Source of the DNA: Streptomyces chilikensis
Lineage (GTDB): Bacteria; Actinomycetota; Actinomycetes; Streptomycetales; Streptomycetaceae
Direction: 5' to 3'
Assembly (NCBI RefSeq): GCF_001642695.1
Contig: NZ_LWCC02000005.1
Span: 798,519 to 836,722, forward strand
DNA length: 38,204 bases
Positions 15,590-23,730 of this stretch are shown piece by piece. The notes below the pieces were generated by a model. The model saw only the letters and a list, made by a program, of their open reading frames with translations, was not told where the DNA came from and made no database searches. A program made the position numbers and the translations under genes. Within the stretch, counting starts at the first letter, position 1. Each line of letters begins with the position of its first letter.

Positions 15590-16480
15590 CTACCGGGGGT
15601 CCGGTCCGGTCGCCACGGGCCGCCCCGGATCGGCCGTCCACTCCGACCAGGAGCCCGCGTACAGCGCGGCCGGGACACCCGCCACCGCGAGCGCGAGGAT
15701 CTCGTGCGCCGCCGACACCCCGGATCCGCAGTAGACGCCGACCCGCGAACCCGGCGTGACTCCCAGCGACTTGAAGCGCTCGGCCAGTTCCCCCGAGGGC
15801 AGGAAGCGTCCGTCCGCCGCCACGTTCTCCGTGGTGGGCGCCGAGACGGCACCGGGGATGTGTCCTCCCACCGGGTCGATCGGCTCCACCTCGCCCCGGT
15901 ACCGTTCGCCGGCGCGCGCGTCCAGCAGCAGCCCCGAACCGGCGATCCGCGCGGCGCCCTCGGCGTCGAGCAGCCCGGAACCGCCCGCGCCCGGCACGGG
16001 CACGAAGTCGCCCTCGTCGGGCACCGTCACGTCGGTGCTGAGCGGTCCGTCCCACGCGCCGAGCCCACCGTCCAGGACCCGCACGTCCGGATGCCCGGTC
16101 CACTCCAGCAGCCACCAGGCCCTGGCGGCCCCCCAGCCGAGGCCGCCGTCGTACACCACCACCGGCCGTCCGGCCGACACGCCCGCACGGCGCATCGCGG
16201 TCCCGAAGGTCGCCATGTCGGGCAGCGGGTGGCGCCCGCCCGCCCCCGGCGGGGCGGCCAGGTCACGGTCCAGGTCGACGAAGACCGCACCGGGCAGGTG
16301 CCCGGCCTCGTACTCGGCCCGCCCGTCGAACGGCGGGGCGCCGGTGGCCGCGGCCAGGCTCAACTGCCAGCGCACGTCCAGCAGCACGGGCCGCCCCGGT
16401 CCGTCCAGCAAGCGGGCCAGTCTTCGAGCGGAGATCAGCGGCCGGCCGATGTCGGGGCCGCCGTGAAGGATGTCGTCCAT
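15590..16480 (-). CDS. Sulfurtransferase with two rhodanese domains (SseA type)
   Basis: 296 residues from ATG at 16478-16480, with AGGA about seven bases upstream. Two rhodanese repeats: the N-terminal, non-catalytic one (about 15-145, with LLDVRWQL, HLPGAVFVDLDRDLA and VVYDGGLGWGAARAWWLL) and the catalytic one (about 165-290, with LLLDARAGERYRGEVEPIDP and HIPGAVSAP). The active-site loop is YCGSGVSAAH with the persulfide cysteine at position 251. The CGSGV loop is closer to 3-mercaptopyruvate than to thiosulfate sulfurtransferases, but both activities are possible. It moves sulfane sulfur to cyanide, thiols or acceptor proteins in the cytoplasm. It is divergent from the VOC gene. Confidence 0.93.
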   Translation of the reverse strand: MDDILHGGPDIGRPLISARRLARLLDGPGRPVLLDVRWQLSLAAATGAPPFDGRAEYEAGHLPGAVFVDLDRDLAAPPGAGGRHPLPDMATFGTAMRRAGVSAGRPVVVYDGGLGWGAARAWWLLEWTGHPDVRVLDGGLGAWDGPLSTDVTVPDEGDFVPVPGAGGSGLLDAEGAARIAGSGLLLDARAGERYRGEVEPIDPVGGHIPGAVSAPTTENVAADGRFLPSGELAERFKSLGVTPGSRVGVYCGSGVSAAHEILALAVAGVPAALYAGSWSEWTADPGRPVATGPDPR

Positions 16481-16544
16481 GGCCGCATCCTGCCCCAATG
16501 GTGGCCCCGGGGGTGGCAGGGCGCACGGCTTCGGCCGACGTGCT

Positions 16545-16580
16545 CCGTCACGGCCTTCCGCCACGGCCTTCCGTCACGGA
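16545..16580. repeat. 2.7 copies of a 13-bp tandem repeat
   Basis: CCGTCACGGCCTT (16545-16557), CCGCCACGGCCTT (16558-16570) and a partial CCGTCACGGA (16571-16580) in the divergent gap between the sulfurtransferase and VOC genes. It may be an operator or a chance slip duplication. Confidence 0.6.
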
Positions 16581-16684
16581 GGGCTCCGCCTGGGACACAC
16601 TGTGTGCGTGCCGGCATGGGTTCGCGTTCAGCGGGCAAGGGGCATTGCGGAGAACCGACGCGCTGAGGACGGACGGGAGCCACC

Positions 16685-17515
16685 ATGGGGACCGCGAGGG
16701 GAACAGGGACGGCCGAGGTGACCGAGACGACACGCGTGGCAGGTCCCGGGAACGCGCCGGGGGCGCCCGGCACACCCGGCTGGGTCACCCTCGTGGCGCC
16801 CCGGCCGGAGCGGCTCAAGGGTTTCTACGAGCAGCTCCTCGGCTGGGAGTTCCGGCCGGGCCCGCCCAGACTCGGCATGAACCTGCGGGCCTTCGCCGGT
16901 GACCGTCCGGTCGCCGCCATCGGGCAGGTACCGCCGCACCGGGCGTCCCGCGCCGCCTCCTGGACCCCCTTCCTGCTCTCCGCAGACCTCGACCTGGCGT
17001 CGATGGCCGTCGGGGCCTGCGGGGGCACCATCGGGGTCGGACCGCTGAACGACCGTGAGGGCGGCCGCCTGGCGATCGGCGCCGACCCCTCGGGGGCCGT
17101 CTTCGGCATCCGGAGCGCCGCCCCGTTCGACGGACCCGGCGACGGCCCGGGCGTCCCCGTCTGGCACGAGCTGCTGACCTACGAGCCGCACCGCATCGCC
17201 CCCTTCTACCAGCGCGTGTTCGGCTTCGCCTCGGAGAGGGAGGTCAACCCGGAAGGCGCCGAGAGGGCCGTCCTGCACGCCGGGGGGCGTCCGATCGCCT
17301 CGATCCGCGGTCTCGGCCGGGGGGAGACCTTCGACCGGGGACCGCACTGGGTGACCTGGTTCCAGGTCGAGGACGTCGACGCCGCCGCGCTGCGCGCGGT
17401 CGACCTGGGCGGCCGGATCTCCGAGGCCCCGCACGAGGGCCCCTACGGCCGGACGGTCACGGTCGTCGACCCGGAGGGCACGCCCCTCGGACTGATGATC
17501 CGCCGGCGCGGCTGA
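16685..17515 (+). CDS. VOC family protein with two glyoxalase-like domains
   Basis: 276 residues from ATG at 16685 with GGGAG upstream. After a Thr/Gly-rich leader of about 30 residues come two vicinal-oxygen-chelate repeats. The first (about 30-140) has GWVTLVAPRPERLKGFYEQLLGWEF and DPSGAVFGIR. The second (about 158-275) has VWHELLTYEPHRIAPFYQRVFGF and VVDPEGTPLGLM. The layout is like the hydrolase- and antibiotic-resistance-like VOC proteins of actinobacteria (glyoxalase/bleomycin resistance superfamily). Metal ligands differ between subgroups and I cannot assign a reaction; binding of a small molecule is the safest statement. It converges on the AMIN-like gene with a 75-base gap lacking a clear terminator. 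Confidence 0.88.
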   Translation: MGTARGTGTAEVTETTRVAGPGNAPGAPGTPGWVTLVAPRPERLKGFYEQLLGWEFRPGPPRLGMNLRAFAGDRPVAAIGQVPPHRASRAASWTPFLLSADLDLASMAVGACGGTIGVGPLNDREGGRLAIGADPSGAVFGIRSAAPFDGPGDGPGVPVWHELLTYEPHRIAPFYQRVFGFASEREVNPEGAERAVLHAGGRPIASIRGLGRGETFDRGPHWVTWFQVEDVDAAALRAVDLGGRISEAPHEGPYGRTVTVVDPEGTPLGLMIRRRG

Positions 17516-17590
17516 CGGCGGTGCGGAGACGGGCCCCCGGCGGGGCGGTCCCGGACGCTCCGGTCCGCGGACGTCCGTTCCGGCGGCCGG

Positions 17591-18127
17591 TCAGTGGTGG
17601 ACGTCCACCACGACGCGGTTCGGGGCCGTGAGGGCGAAGAGGCGGTAGGAGGAGTACTTCCCCAGGGCGAGACCCATGTGGAACTCGCGGGCCGACGCGT
17701 CGGCGTACCGGAACTGCCCCTGGCCCTTGAGGCTGGGGAAGTCGTAGGTCTGGTGGCGCGGGCTCCTGTACACGGGCGTGCCGCCGGCGAAGTCGAAGCC
17801 GGTCGCCCGGTGCAGGGTGATCTTCAGGTACTCGTCGCCCTTGACGGGCACGGCCGCGCCCTCCCCCATGGTCAGGCGACCGCCCTTCTGGAGGCTCGTC
17901 GTCCACCGCGGGAGCTTGCCCGCACCGAGGTCGATCACGAACCGGTCGTACCGGGGGTGGGTCGCGGCGCGGACGCCGAGGACGCAGGTGTCCCGGCAGT
18001 CCGCGACGGCGGAGGCCGTCACCGCCCCCTCGGAGGCGGCGACGGCCTGCGGCGCGGTCAGGCACAGGGCCGCGGCCACGAGCGCCGTGACGGACGCCGG
18101 AAGTCGTGTGCGTTTCCTCTGGTTCAC
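17591..18127 (-). CDS. Secreted AMIN-like domain protein
   Basis: 178 residues from GTG at 18125-18127 with AGGGGG about eight bases upstream. A clear Sec signal peptide covers about residues 1-31: positive NQRKRTR, a hydrophobic core ASVTALVAAALCLTA, and a likely cleavage after AVA. The mature part has a Cys pair (CRDTC, about 44-48) that could form a disulfide, then RYDRFVIDLG, a basic HRATGF segment, a Phe/Tyr-rich RSPRHQTYDFPSLKG and the ending LTAPNRVVVDVHH. The RFVIDL...NRVVVDV frame is the hallmark of AMIN-like domains, which in other proteins bind cell-wall or envelope polymers. A cell-envelope role is inferred. It is alone, with a 364-base gap upstream. Confidence 0.82.
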   Translation of the reverse strand: MNQRKRTRLPASVTALVAAALCLTAPQAVAASEGAVTASAVADCRDTCVLGVRAATHPRYDRFVIDLGAGKLPRWTTSLQKGGRLTMGEGAAVPVKGDEYLKITLHRATGFDFAGGTPVYRSPRHQTYDFPSLKGQGQFRYADASAREFHMGLALGKYSSYRLFALTAPNRVVVDVHH

Positions 18128-18456
18128 GCGGTTCCCCCTGGGTGCACGCCGATGGGCTCACACCCGACGGTACCCACGGGCGCGGGGCGGAGGGACGTGA
18201 AGGGGAGATCGGCCCCGTGAGGAGGCCGGCCGGCCCCGGGAACCCTCCGGAAACGTCGAACGTCCGCGGCACATCCGGCCGGGTTTCCGCACCGTCCGCC
18301 GGTGACCACACGTCCCGCGCGTCCGGCCGGAGCCGTCACGCCGCCCCGGCCGTGCGGTGCCGCGGCGTCCGCCCCGCCGCTCGTGCCGTCGCGCCGGTCG
18401 TCCCGGCCCGCGGCGGGGCGGCGGCACGCCGACGGCCCGTCAGGACACGGCTCGGC
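18128..18456. other. Gap between the MocR-type gene and the AMIN-like gene, with a possible terminator
   Basis: No gene seen. CCGCCCCGCCGC (18369-18380) and GCGGCGGGGCGG (18410-18421) pair over 12 bp around a 29-base GC-rich loop and could terminate the minus-strand MocR gene about 70 bases after its stop. The promoter of the AMIN-like gene must lie in the part nearest 18128, but no clear hexamers were found. Confidence 0.45.
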
Positions 18457-18516
18457 AGGCGGCGTCCGGGCCCGGGAGGCGGCGTCCGGGCTCAGGAGGC
18501 GGCGTCCGAGGGGGGC
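18457..18516. repeat. Three 20-bp tandem repeats over the 3' end of the MocR-type gene
   Basis: AGGCGGCGTCCG begins at 18457, 18477 and 18497, an exact 20-bp period with variable tails. The stop codon of the regulator (18492-18494) lies in the second unit, so the last residues (SDAAS) are encoded by the repeat and the first copy is non-coding. It looks like a slippage duplication at the gene end. Confidence 0.7.
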
Positions 18517-19940
18517 AGGGCACGGAGCAGGGCCTCGAGCGCCGCCCGGTAGGCGTGTTCCGCCGGCGTGGCGTAGCCGATGACGAGACCGTCGCCGGCC
18601 GGCACGGCTGCCCGTGGGTGGCGGAACCCGGCGAGGCCGTCCAGCGCGATCCCCTGCCAGGACGCCGCCTTGACCACGGACGCCTCCGTGCCGGGCGGCA
18701 GCCTGAGGACCGCGTGCAGGCCCGCCGCGATGCCGGTGACCGTGACGTGCGGGGCCCGTTCGGCGAGGGCGGTGACGAGCTGGTCGCGGCGGCGCCGGTA
18801 GCGCTGCCGCATCCGGCGAACGTGACGGTCGTACTGCCCGGAGGCGATGAACTCGGCGAGCGTCAGCTGGTCGAGGACGCCCGCCCACGCCTCCCGCTCG
18901 CCCTTGGCCGCGAGCACGCCGTCGACGAGGTGCTCGGGCAGGACCATCCAGCCGATCCGTACGGCCGGGGACAGGCTCTTGCTGACCGAACCGAGGTGGA
19001 CGACCCGCTCGGGGTCCAGGCCCTGCAGGGCGCCGACGGGCTCGCGGTCGTAGCGGAACTCCCCGTCGTAGTCGTCCTCCAGGACCAGCCCTCCGCCCGC
19101 ACGGGCCCAGTCGACGACCGCGGCGCGCCGGGCCGGGTGCAACGGGCCGCCGGTCGGGAACTGGTGCGCGGGGGTCAGCAGCACGCCCCGTACCCGCGGT
19201 TGCCCGGCCAGCTCCTCGACGCGGGCGCCCCGGGCGTCCAGCCCCAGCGGCACGGTGCGCACTCCCGAGCCCTCCAGGATCTCCCGGTGGAAGCCGAGCC
19301 CGTACGACTCCACGGCGAAGGGCCCGCGCAGAACACCGCCGCCCGCGCCGGGCGAGCCGCCGGACAGCAGCCGCAGCGCATGGGCGAAGCCGGAGCACAC
19401 CACGATCCGCTCCGGGTCGGCGCGCACCCCGCGGGCGCGCGCCAGATAGTCGGTGAGCGCGCGGCGCAACTCGATGCGCCCGCGCGGATCACCGGGCCCG
19501 AAGGCCGCGTCGGGCGCGGCGCCCAGCGCCCGCCGGGCGGCCGAGAGCCAGGCGGTGCGGGGGAAGGAGGCGGCCTCCGGGGTGCCCTGGCGGAGGTCGT
19601 GCACGGCAGTGGCGGGCCGTCCGGGTGCGGGCTTCGGTCTGCGTGGCCGCTCGGGCGGCGCGGCGCGTTCCGCCACCCGGGTCCCGGAGCCCTGACGTGC
19701 GGTCAGCCAGCCCTCGGCGACCAGTTCGGCGTAGGCGTCGGCGACCGTGTTGCGGGCCAGGCCGAGGTCGGCGGCCAGCGAGCGGTAGGGCGGCAGCCGG
19801 GCGCCCGGCGCGAGGCGCCCCTCCCGCACGGCGTCCCGCAGGGCGCGGATCAGCACGGCGCGGCGACTGCCGGGACCGGACAGGTCCAGGTGCAGGTCGC
19901 TGCCGATGCGCTCCGCCGAATTGACCCAGGATTCCGGCAT
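18492..19940 (-). CDS. MocR-type PLP-dependent transcription regulator
   Basis: 482 residues from ATG at 19938-19940. The N-terminus (about 20-90) is a GntR winged helix: LIRALRDAVREGRLAPGARLPPYR followed by LAADLGLARNTVADAYAELVAEGWL. Residues about 115-475 form a fold-type I aminotransferase domain, with CSGFAHALRLL, LEDDYDGEFRYD and the PLP-binding Lys in SVSKSLSP. MocR/PdxR/GabR-type regulators use PLP and an amino ligand to control neighbouring genes. The divergent gene 47 bases away encodes an AhpD-like protein and then the remnant of an MFS exporter, the likely original targets. No classical ribosome site precedes the start; TATGGT 9-14 bases upstream suggests a -10 and a leaderless mRNA. 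Confidence 0.92.
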   Translation of the reverse strand: MPESWVNSAERIGSDLHLDLSGPGSRRAVLIRALRDAVREGRLAPGARLPPYRSLAADLGLARNTVADAYAELVAEGWLTARQGSGTRVAERAAPPERPRRPKPAPGRPATAVHDLRQGTPEAASFPRTAWLSAARRALGAAPDAAFGPGDPRGRIELRRALTDYLARARGVRADPERIVVCSGFAHALRLLSGGSPGAGGGVLRGPFAVESYGLGFHREILEGSGVRTVPLGLDARGARVEELAGQPRVRGVLLTPAHQFPTGGPLHPARRAAVVDWARAGGGLVLEDDYDGEFRYDREPVGALQGLDPERVVHLGSVSKSLSPAVRIGWMVLPEHLVDGVLAAKGEREAWAGVLDQLTLAEFIASGQYDRHVRRMRQRYRRRRDQLVTALAERAPHVTVTGIAAGLHAVLRLPPGTEASVVKAASWQGIALDGLAGFRHPRAAVPAGDGLVIGYATPAEHAYRAALEALLRALPPSDAAS

Positions 19941-19987
19941 GGGAATGCACCATAGCCGAGGTCTTTCCCGGCCCTAGATTCGTGGTC
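19941..19987. promoter_or_regulatory. 47-bp divergent promoter, apparently leaderless both ways
   Basis: TAGATT (19975-19980) sits seven bases before the AhpD-like ATG on the plus strand, and TATGGT sits nine bases before the MocR ATG on the minus strand. Neither gene has a ribosome site here, so both transcripts would start at or near the ATG. The MocR protein probably binds in this gap. Neither -35 box matches consensus. Confidence 0.45.
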
Positions 19988-20506
19988 ATGACGAACGACG
20001 CGAACACCTCGACCGCTCCCCACGCCGCCGCCCCGACCACTCACGCCCACGCTCCGCGGATCAACTTCGCCAAGGCCGCCCCCAGGGCGTTCAAGGCCCT
20101 CATCGGCTTCGACGCCGCCGCCCGTGAGGGCCTCGACCCGGCCCTGGTCGAGCTGATCCAGATCCGCGCCTCGCTCCTCAACGGCTGCGCCTACTGCCTC
20201 CACATGCACACCTCCGACGCCCGCAAGGCCGGCGAGGACGAGGCCCGGCTGCACATGATCGGCGTGTGGCGCGAGGCCCGCAGCTTCTTCACGGAGAAGG
20301 AGCAGGCCGCCCTCGCGCTGACCGAGGCCGTCACCCTCGTCTCCCGGGACGGCGTCCCCGACGACGTCTACGCGCAGGCGTCCCGCCACTTCGACGAGGC
20401 GGAACTGGCCCGTGTCCTCGCCCTGATCCTCACCATCAACACCTGGAACCGCATCGCCCTGAGCACCGCCAAGGTCGCCGGCGAGGACGAGCGGGCGGCC
20501 CGCTGA
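19988..20506 (+). CDS. AhpD/carboxymuconolactone decarboxylase-family protein
   Basis: 172 residues from ATG at 19988; a GTG two codons upstream is in frame but less likely. The core has the AhpD-type peroxidase signature NGCAYCLHMHT (Cys-x-Tyr-Cys and a His three residues on), preceded by LVELIQIRASLL, and further helices with RSFFTEKEQAALALTEAVTL and LTINTWNRIA. Such proteins reduce peroxides or lipoyl/thiol groups through the CxxC pair, and some are gamma-carboxymuconolactone decarboxylases; the CxYC pair favours the redox type. It is divergent from the MocR-type gene and its stop overlaps the following MFS start as TGATG. It may be controlled by the MocR protein. Confidence 0.92.
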   Translation: MTNDANTSTAPHAAAPTTHAHAPRINFAKAAPRAFKALIGFDAAAREGLDPALVELIQIRASLLNGCAYCLHMHTSDARKAGEDEARLHMIGVWREARSFFTEKEQAALALTEAVTLVSRDGVPDDVYAQASRHFDEAELARVLALILTINTWNRIALSTAKVAGEDERAAR

Positions 20507-21707
20507 TGGCCACCCCGGTGACGGCGGCCGGGCCTGCGACCTGTTCGGCCCGCGCCGCACGTTCGTGCTCGGACTGGGGCTGTACGGGATCTCGTCGCTG
20601 GCGGGAGGCCTCGCGACGGGACCCGGCCTGCTGGTCGCGGCCCGCGCCGTGCAGGGCGTCGGCGGCGCCTTCCTCTTCCCCGCCACGCCCACCCTCGTGG
20701 GCACGCTGTTCGCGGCGGGGCGCGAACGCGATCGCGCCTACTCGGTGTGGGGCGCGGCGGGCGGCAGCGGCCTCGTCGTGGGCGCGCTGCTCGGCGGAGC
20801 GCTGACCCAGTACCTCGGCTGGCGCTCGGTGCTGTACGTCAACGTCCCGCTCGCCCTGATCGCGGTCGCGGCCGCCTTCCGTCTCCTCACCCCGGACACC
20901 GCCCGGCGGGCCGGCCGCCGCTTCGACCCGCCCGGCGCCCTGACCTCGACGCTCGGCGTGACAGGCGTGGTCGTCGCCCTGGTCCAGGGCCCGGAGTCGG
21001 GCCGACTGCCGGCCACGGTCGTGCTCTCCGCCATGGCGGGCACGGCCCTGCCGGCCGCCTTCCTCCTCGTCGAGACCCGCACCCGTGACCCCTGATGCCC
21101 CTGCGGCTGCTCCGCGACCGCGCCTTGCGCACCGGCATGGCGGTGACGTTCCTCCACATGGCGACGATCGGCAGTCTCGCCTGCTTCCTCACCGTCCACT
21201 TCCAGCACGTGCTCGGCCACGACGCCCTGCGCAGCGGCCTGGCCTACCTCGCCCCGATGCTGGCGATCACCACGGGCTCGCTCCTCGCCGGCCGGATCAC
21301 CACGCGGCTCGGCACCCGCACCGCGATGACCGGAAGCCCGGGCCTCGGGGCGGTGGGCACGGCGATGGTGGCCCTCGCCATGACCGCCGACGGCTCCTGC
21401 ACCGCGCTGGTCCCCGGCTTCCTGGCCCTCGGACTCGGCCAGGGCGCGGCCACACCCTGATGTTCGGCGCCGCCACCGCGGGCGTCTCCGGCCGCGAGCA
21501 GGGCATCGCCTCCGGCATGGCGTCCACGGCCCGGCAGGTCGGCGGCGCGGTGGCCTGGCGGTCCTGGTCGGCCTCGCCGGCCTCGGTGAGCGGGCCTCGG
21601 CGTCCGCCACGGTGGACGGCATGCGCACCGGCCTCCTCGCGGCGACGGCGGGCATCGCCCTGACGGCGGTGGTGGCCCTCGGCTTCCCCCGCAGGGCCGG
21701 CCGCTGA
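20506..21707 (+). pseudogene. Broken DHA2-type MFS exporter gene
   Basis: Four fragments in shifting frames that together read as one drug:H+ exporter. ATG at 20506 overlaps the AhpD-like stop (TGATG) and gives MATPVTAA, but after about 17 bases the reading jumps to GGRACDLFGPRRTFVLG, the motif A loop after TM2. The first two membrane segments are therefore missing. The second fragment runs to TGA at 21093-21095, the third (ATG at 21095) to TGA at 21458-21460, the fourth (ATG at 21460) until near 21555. The rest returns in another frame and ends GFPRRAGR at 21705-21707. Each of the three later breaks is fixed by adding one C (before TGATG, TGATG and TGGCG). Either a real pseudogene or homopolymer under-calls; the 5' deletion is harder to explain by error. 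Confidence 0.8.
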
Positions 21708-21786
21708 CCCGGGGCCGCCGGGTCGCCGCACCACCGCGCCGCCCGGTCCGGGCCGCCGCCGGAACGGGTATCGTCCCGGCGCGCCT

Positions 21787-22437
21787 TCAGGCCGAGCTGA
21801 CCGGCAGCACGTCCGGCGACAGCGCTCCCGCCCGTGCCGTCGCGCTCGTCATCCGCCGGCGGTGGTGGCGCCGGCACAGCACCTCGTAGCCGATCTCGTC
21901 CGGCTGGTTCGCCACGTCGCCCACCATGACCTGCTCGCCCTCGACCACCATCACGCCGCCCACCGTGCGGGCGTTGTGCGTGGCCCGGGCGCCGCACCAG
22001 CACAGCGCCTCGACCTGCAACGTCTCGACCCGGTCGGCGAGTTCGATCAGCCGCTGCGAGCCGGGGAAGAGACGGGTGCGGAAGTCGGTGGTGATGCCGA
22101 AGGCGTAGACGTCCATCTCGAGGTCGTCGACGATGCGCGCGAGCTGGTCGACCTGCTCGGGTGCCAGGAACTGTGCCTCGTCCGCGATGACGTAGTCGAC
22201 CCGGCCGCCCCGCTGGAGCCGGTCCACGACGTAGCCGTACGGGCCGAACCCGGGCCCCGCCTCCACCGCGTCGGTCACCAGACCCAGACGTGACGACAGC
22301 TTGCCCTCACCGGCCCGGTCGTCACGGGTGAAGATCAGCCCCTCCAGCCCGCGGGCGGACCGGTTGTGCGCGATCTGCAGCGCCAGGGTCGACTTCCCGC
22401 AGTCCATGGTCCCCGAGAAGAACACCAGCTCTGGCAT
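21787..22437 (-). CDS. tdk: Thymidine kinase (type II)
   Basis: 216 residues. Phosphorylates thymidine (and deoxyuridine) with ATP in the salvage pathway, in the cytoplasm as a tetramer. Walker A is GTMDCGKST (residues 9-17), the Walker B-like segment is IADEAQFL, and the thymidine lasso and zinc site are in ALCWCGARATHNAR and VLCRRHHRRR, with two Cys pairs for the structural zinc. The length fits the family. The ATG at 22435-22437 has only a weak ribosome site (AAAGG about 14 bases upstream), so translation may be coupled to the phosphodiesterase gene 69 bases upstream. It is the last gene of a likely four-gene minus operon. Confidence 0.96.
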   Translation of the reverse strand: MPELVFFSGTMDCGKSTLALQIAHNRSARGLEGLIFTRDDRAGEGKLSSRLGLVTDAVEAGPGFGPYGYVVDRLQRGGRVDYVIADEAQFLAPEQVDQLARIVDDLEMDVYAFGITTDFRTRLFPGSQRLIELADRVETLQVEALCWCGARATHNARTVGGVMVVEGEQVMVGDVANQPDEIGYEVLCRRHHRRRMTSATARAGALSPDVLPVSSA

Positions 22438-22506
22438 GACGGGTCGAACGCCTTTCGGTCAGCGTGCGGATGGGAGGAGGACGGAACGGGGCGACGGCGC
22501 GGGCCG

Positions 22507-23730
22507 TCAGGTGCGGACCTCCAGGAGGGGCACCAGCTGCTCGGCGGGGGTCATCGACCCGTGGTTGCCGACCATCAGGGATTCCTTGGGCTCGCGCCGG
22601 GAGGCGATCAGCAGGACGTCGTCGCGGGCGGCCGCGATCACGTCACCGAGGCGGGCGTACACCCGGTCGTCGACGTGCGGGCCGAACCAGCCGGCCGCGA
22701 TCGCCTCGTCCCGCGAGGCGATCCAGAACTGCTCGCCGAGGACCTCGCGCCAGACGGCCAGCACGTCGCCGGCGGCCCCCGGCACCGCGTAGACGTGGCG
22801 GGCACGGCCCTCGCCGCCCAGCAGGGCGACGCCTGCCTTGAGCTCCCAGTCCTCGTCGACGTCGATGCGGTGCTCCTCGTCGAAGGGCACGTCGATCATG
22901 CCGTGGTCGGCGGTGACGTAGAGGGCGCTGCGCGGCGGGAGCTGCTCGGCGAGGCGCTGGACCAACCGGTCGACGTAGCCGAGCTGGCCGCGCCAGGTGT
23001 CGGAGTCGACGCCGAACCGGTGGCCGGCGCCGTCGACCTCGGAGTAGTACGTGTAGACCAGCGCGCGGTCGCCCGCGGCGAGTTGCGCGGCGGCGAGGTC
23101 CATCCGCTCCTCGCCGGCGAGCCGGCCGTGGAAGACGCCGCCGCTGAGCGCGACCTCGGTGAGCGGGGTGGTCTCGAAGGCCGGGGAGGACACCTGCGCG
23201 GCGTGCACGCCGGCCGCCTCCGCCGTCCGGAACACGGTGGGGTGGGGCTGCCAGGCCTCCGGCGACGTCCAGGGCCTCCAGCGGAGCTGGTTCATCAGCT
23301 CGCCGGTCTCCGGGTTGCGGACCGTGTAGCCGGGCAGGCCGTGCGCGCCCGGGGGCAGGCCGGTGCCGATCGAGGCCAGGGAGGTGGCCGTGGTGGCCGG
23401 GTAGCCGGCCGTCAGCGGGCGTCCGGTGCCGCCGCGCGAGGAGGCCAGCAGGGAGGTCATGAAGGGCGCCTCGTCGGGGTGCGCCTTCAGCTGCTCCCAG
23501 CCCAGGCCGTCGATCAGGAAGACGCAGGCCCGGTCGGCGGGCGCGAGTTCCGGTACGGCGGCCGTGAAGCCCGGCACGCCCATCCCGGCGGCCAGGGTGG
23601 GCAGCAGGTCGGCGAGCGAGCCGCTGCCGTACTCGGGGACCGGGGCGGAGGACAGCGGCAGCGGCTCCGGGTGGCCGGGGGCGGACGCGGCGTTGGCCCG
23701 CTCCCAGTCGTCCCATGCGGCGTGGGTCAT
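22507..23730 (-). CDS. Alkaline phosphatase superfamily phosphodiesterase (NPP-like)
   Basis: 407 residues. The start ATG (23728-23730) overlaps the stop of the upstream DUF5998 gene by one base (TGATG). The fold is nucleotide pyrophosphatase/phosphodiesterase: metal Asp in FLIDGLGWEQL, nucleophile Thr in YPATTATSLASIG, then SEVDGAGHRFG, TADHGMIDVP and a final metal His in VGNHGSM. It should hydrolyse phosphodiester or pyrophosphate bonds; the real substrate is unknown. No signal peptide is seen, so it is likely cytoplasmic, unlike most secreted members. Its position directly before thymidine kinase makes a nucleotide-salvage link attractive but this is inference. Confidence 0.92.
   Translation of the reverse strand: MTHAAWDDWERANAASAPGHPEPLPLSSAPVPEYGSGSLADLLPTLAAGMGVPGFTAAVPELAPADRACVFLIDGLGWEQLKAHPDEAPFMTSLLASSRGGTGRPLTAGYPATTATSLASIGTGLPPGAHGLPGYTVRNPETGELMNQLRWRPWTSPEAWQPHPTVFRTAEAAGVHAAQVSSPAFETTPLTEVALSGGVFHGRLAGEERMDLAAAQLAAGDRALVYTYYSEVDGAGHRFGVDSDTWRGQLGYVDRLVQRLAEQLPPRSALYVTADHGMIDVPFDEEHRIDVDEDWELKAGVALLGGEGRARHVYAVPGAAGDVLAVWREVLGEQFWIASRDEAIAAGWFGPHVDDRVYARLGDVIAAARDDVLLIASRREPKESLMVGNHGSMTPAEQLVPLLEVRT

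Noticed and set aside
17552-17567. Small CGGAC/GTCCG hairpin between the VOC and AMIN-like genes as a terminator
   Set aside because: Only 5 bp with a 6-base loop, no U-tract; expected often by chance at this GC level.
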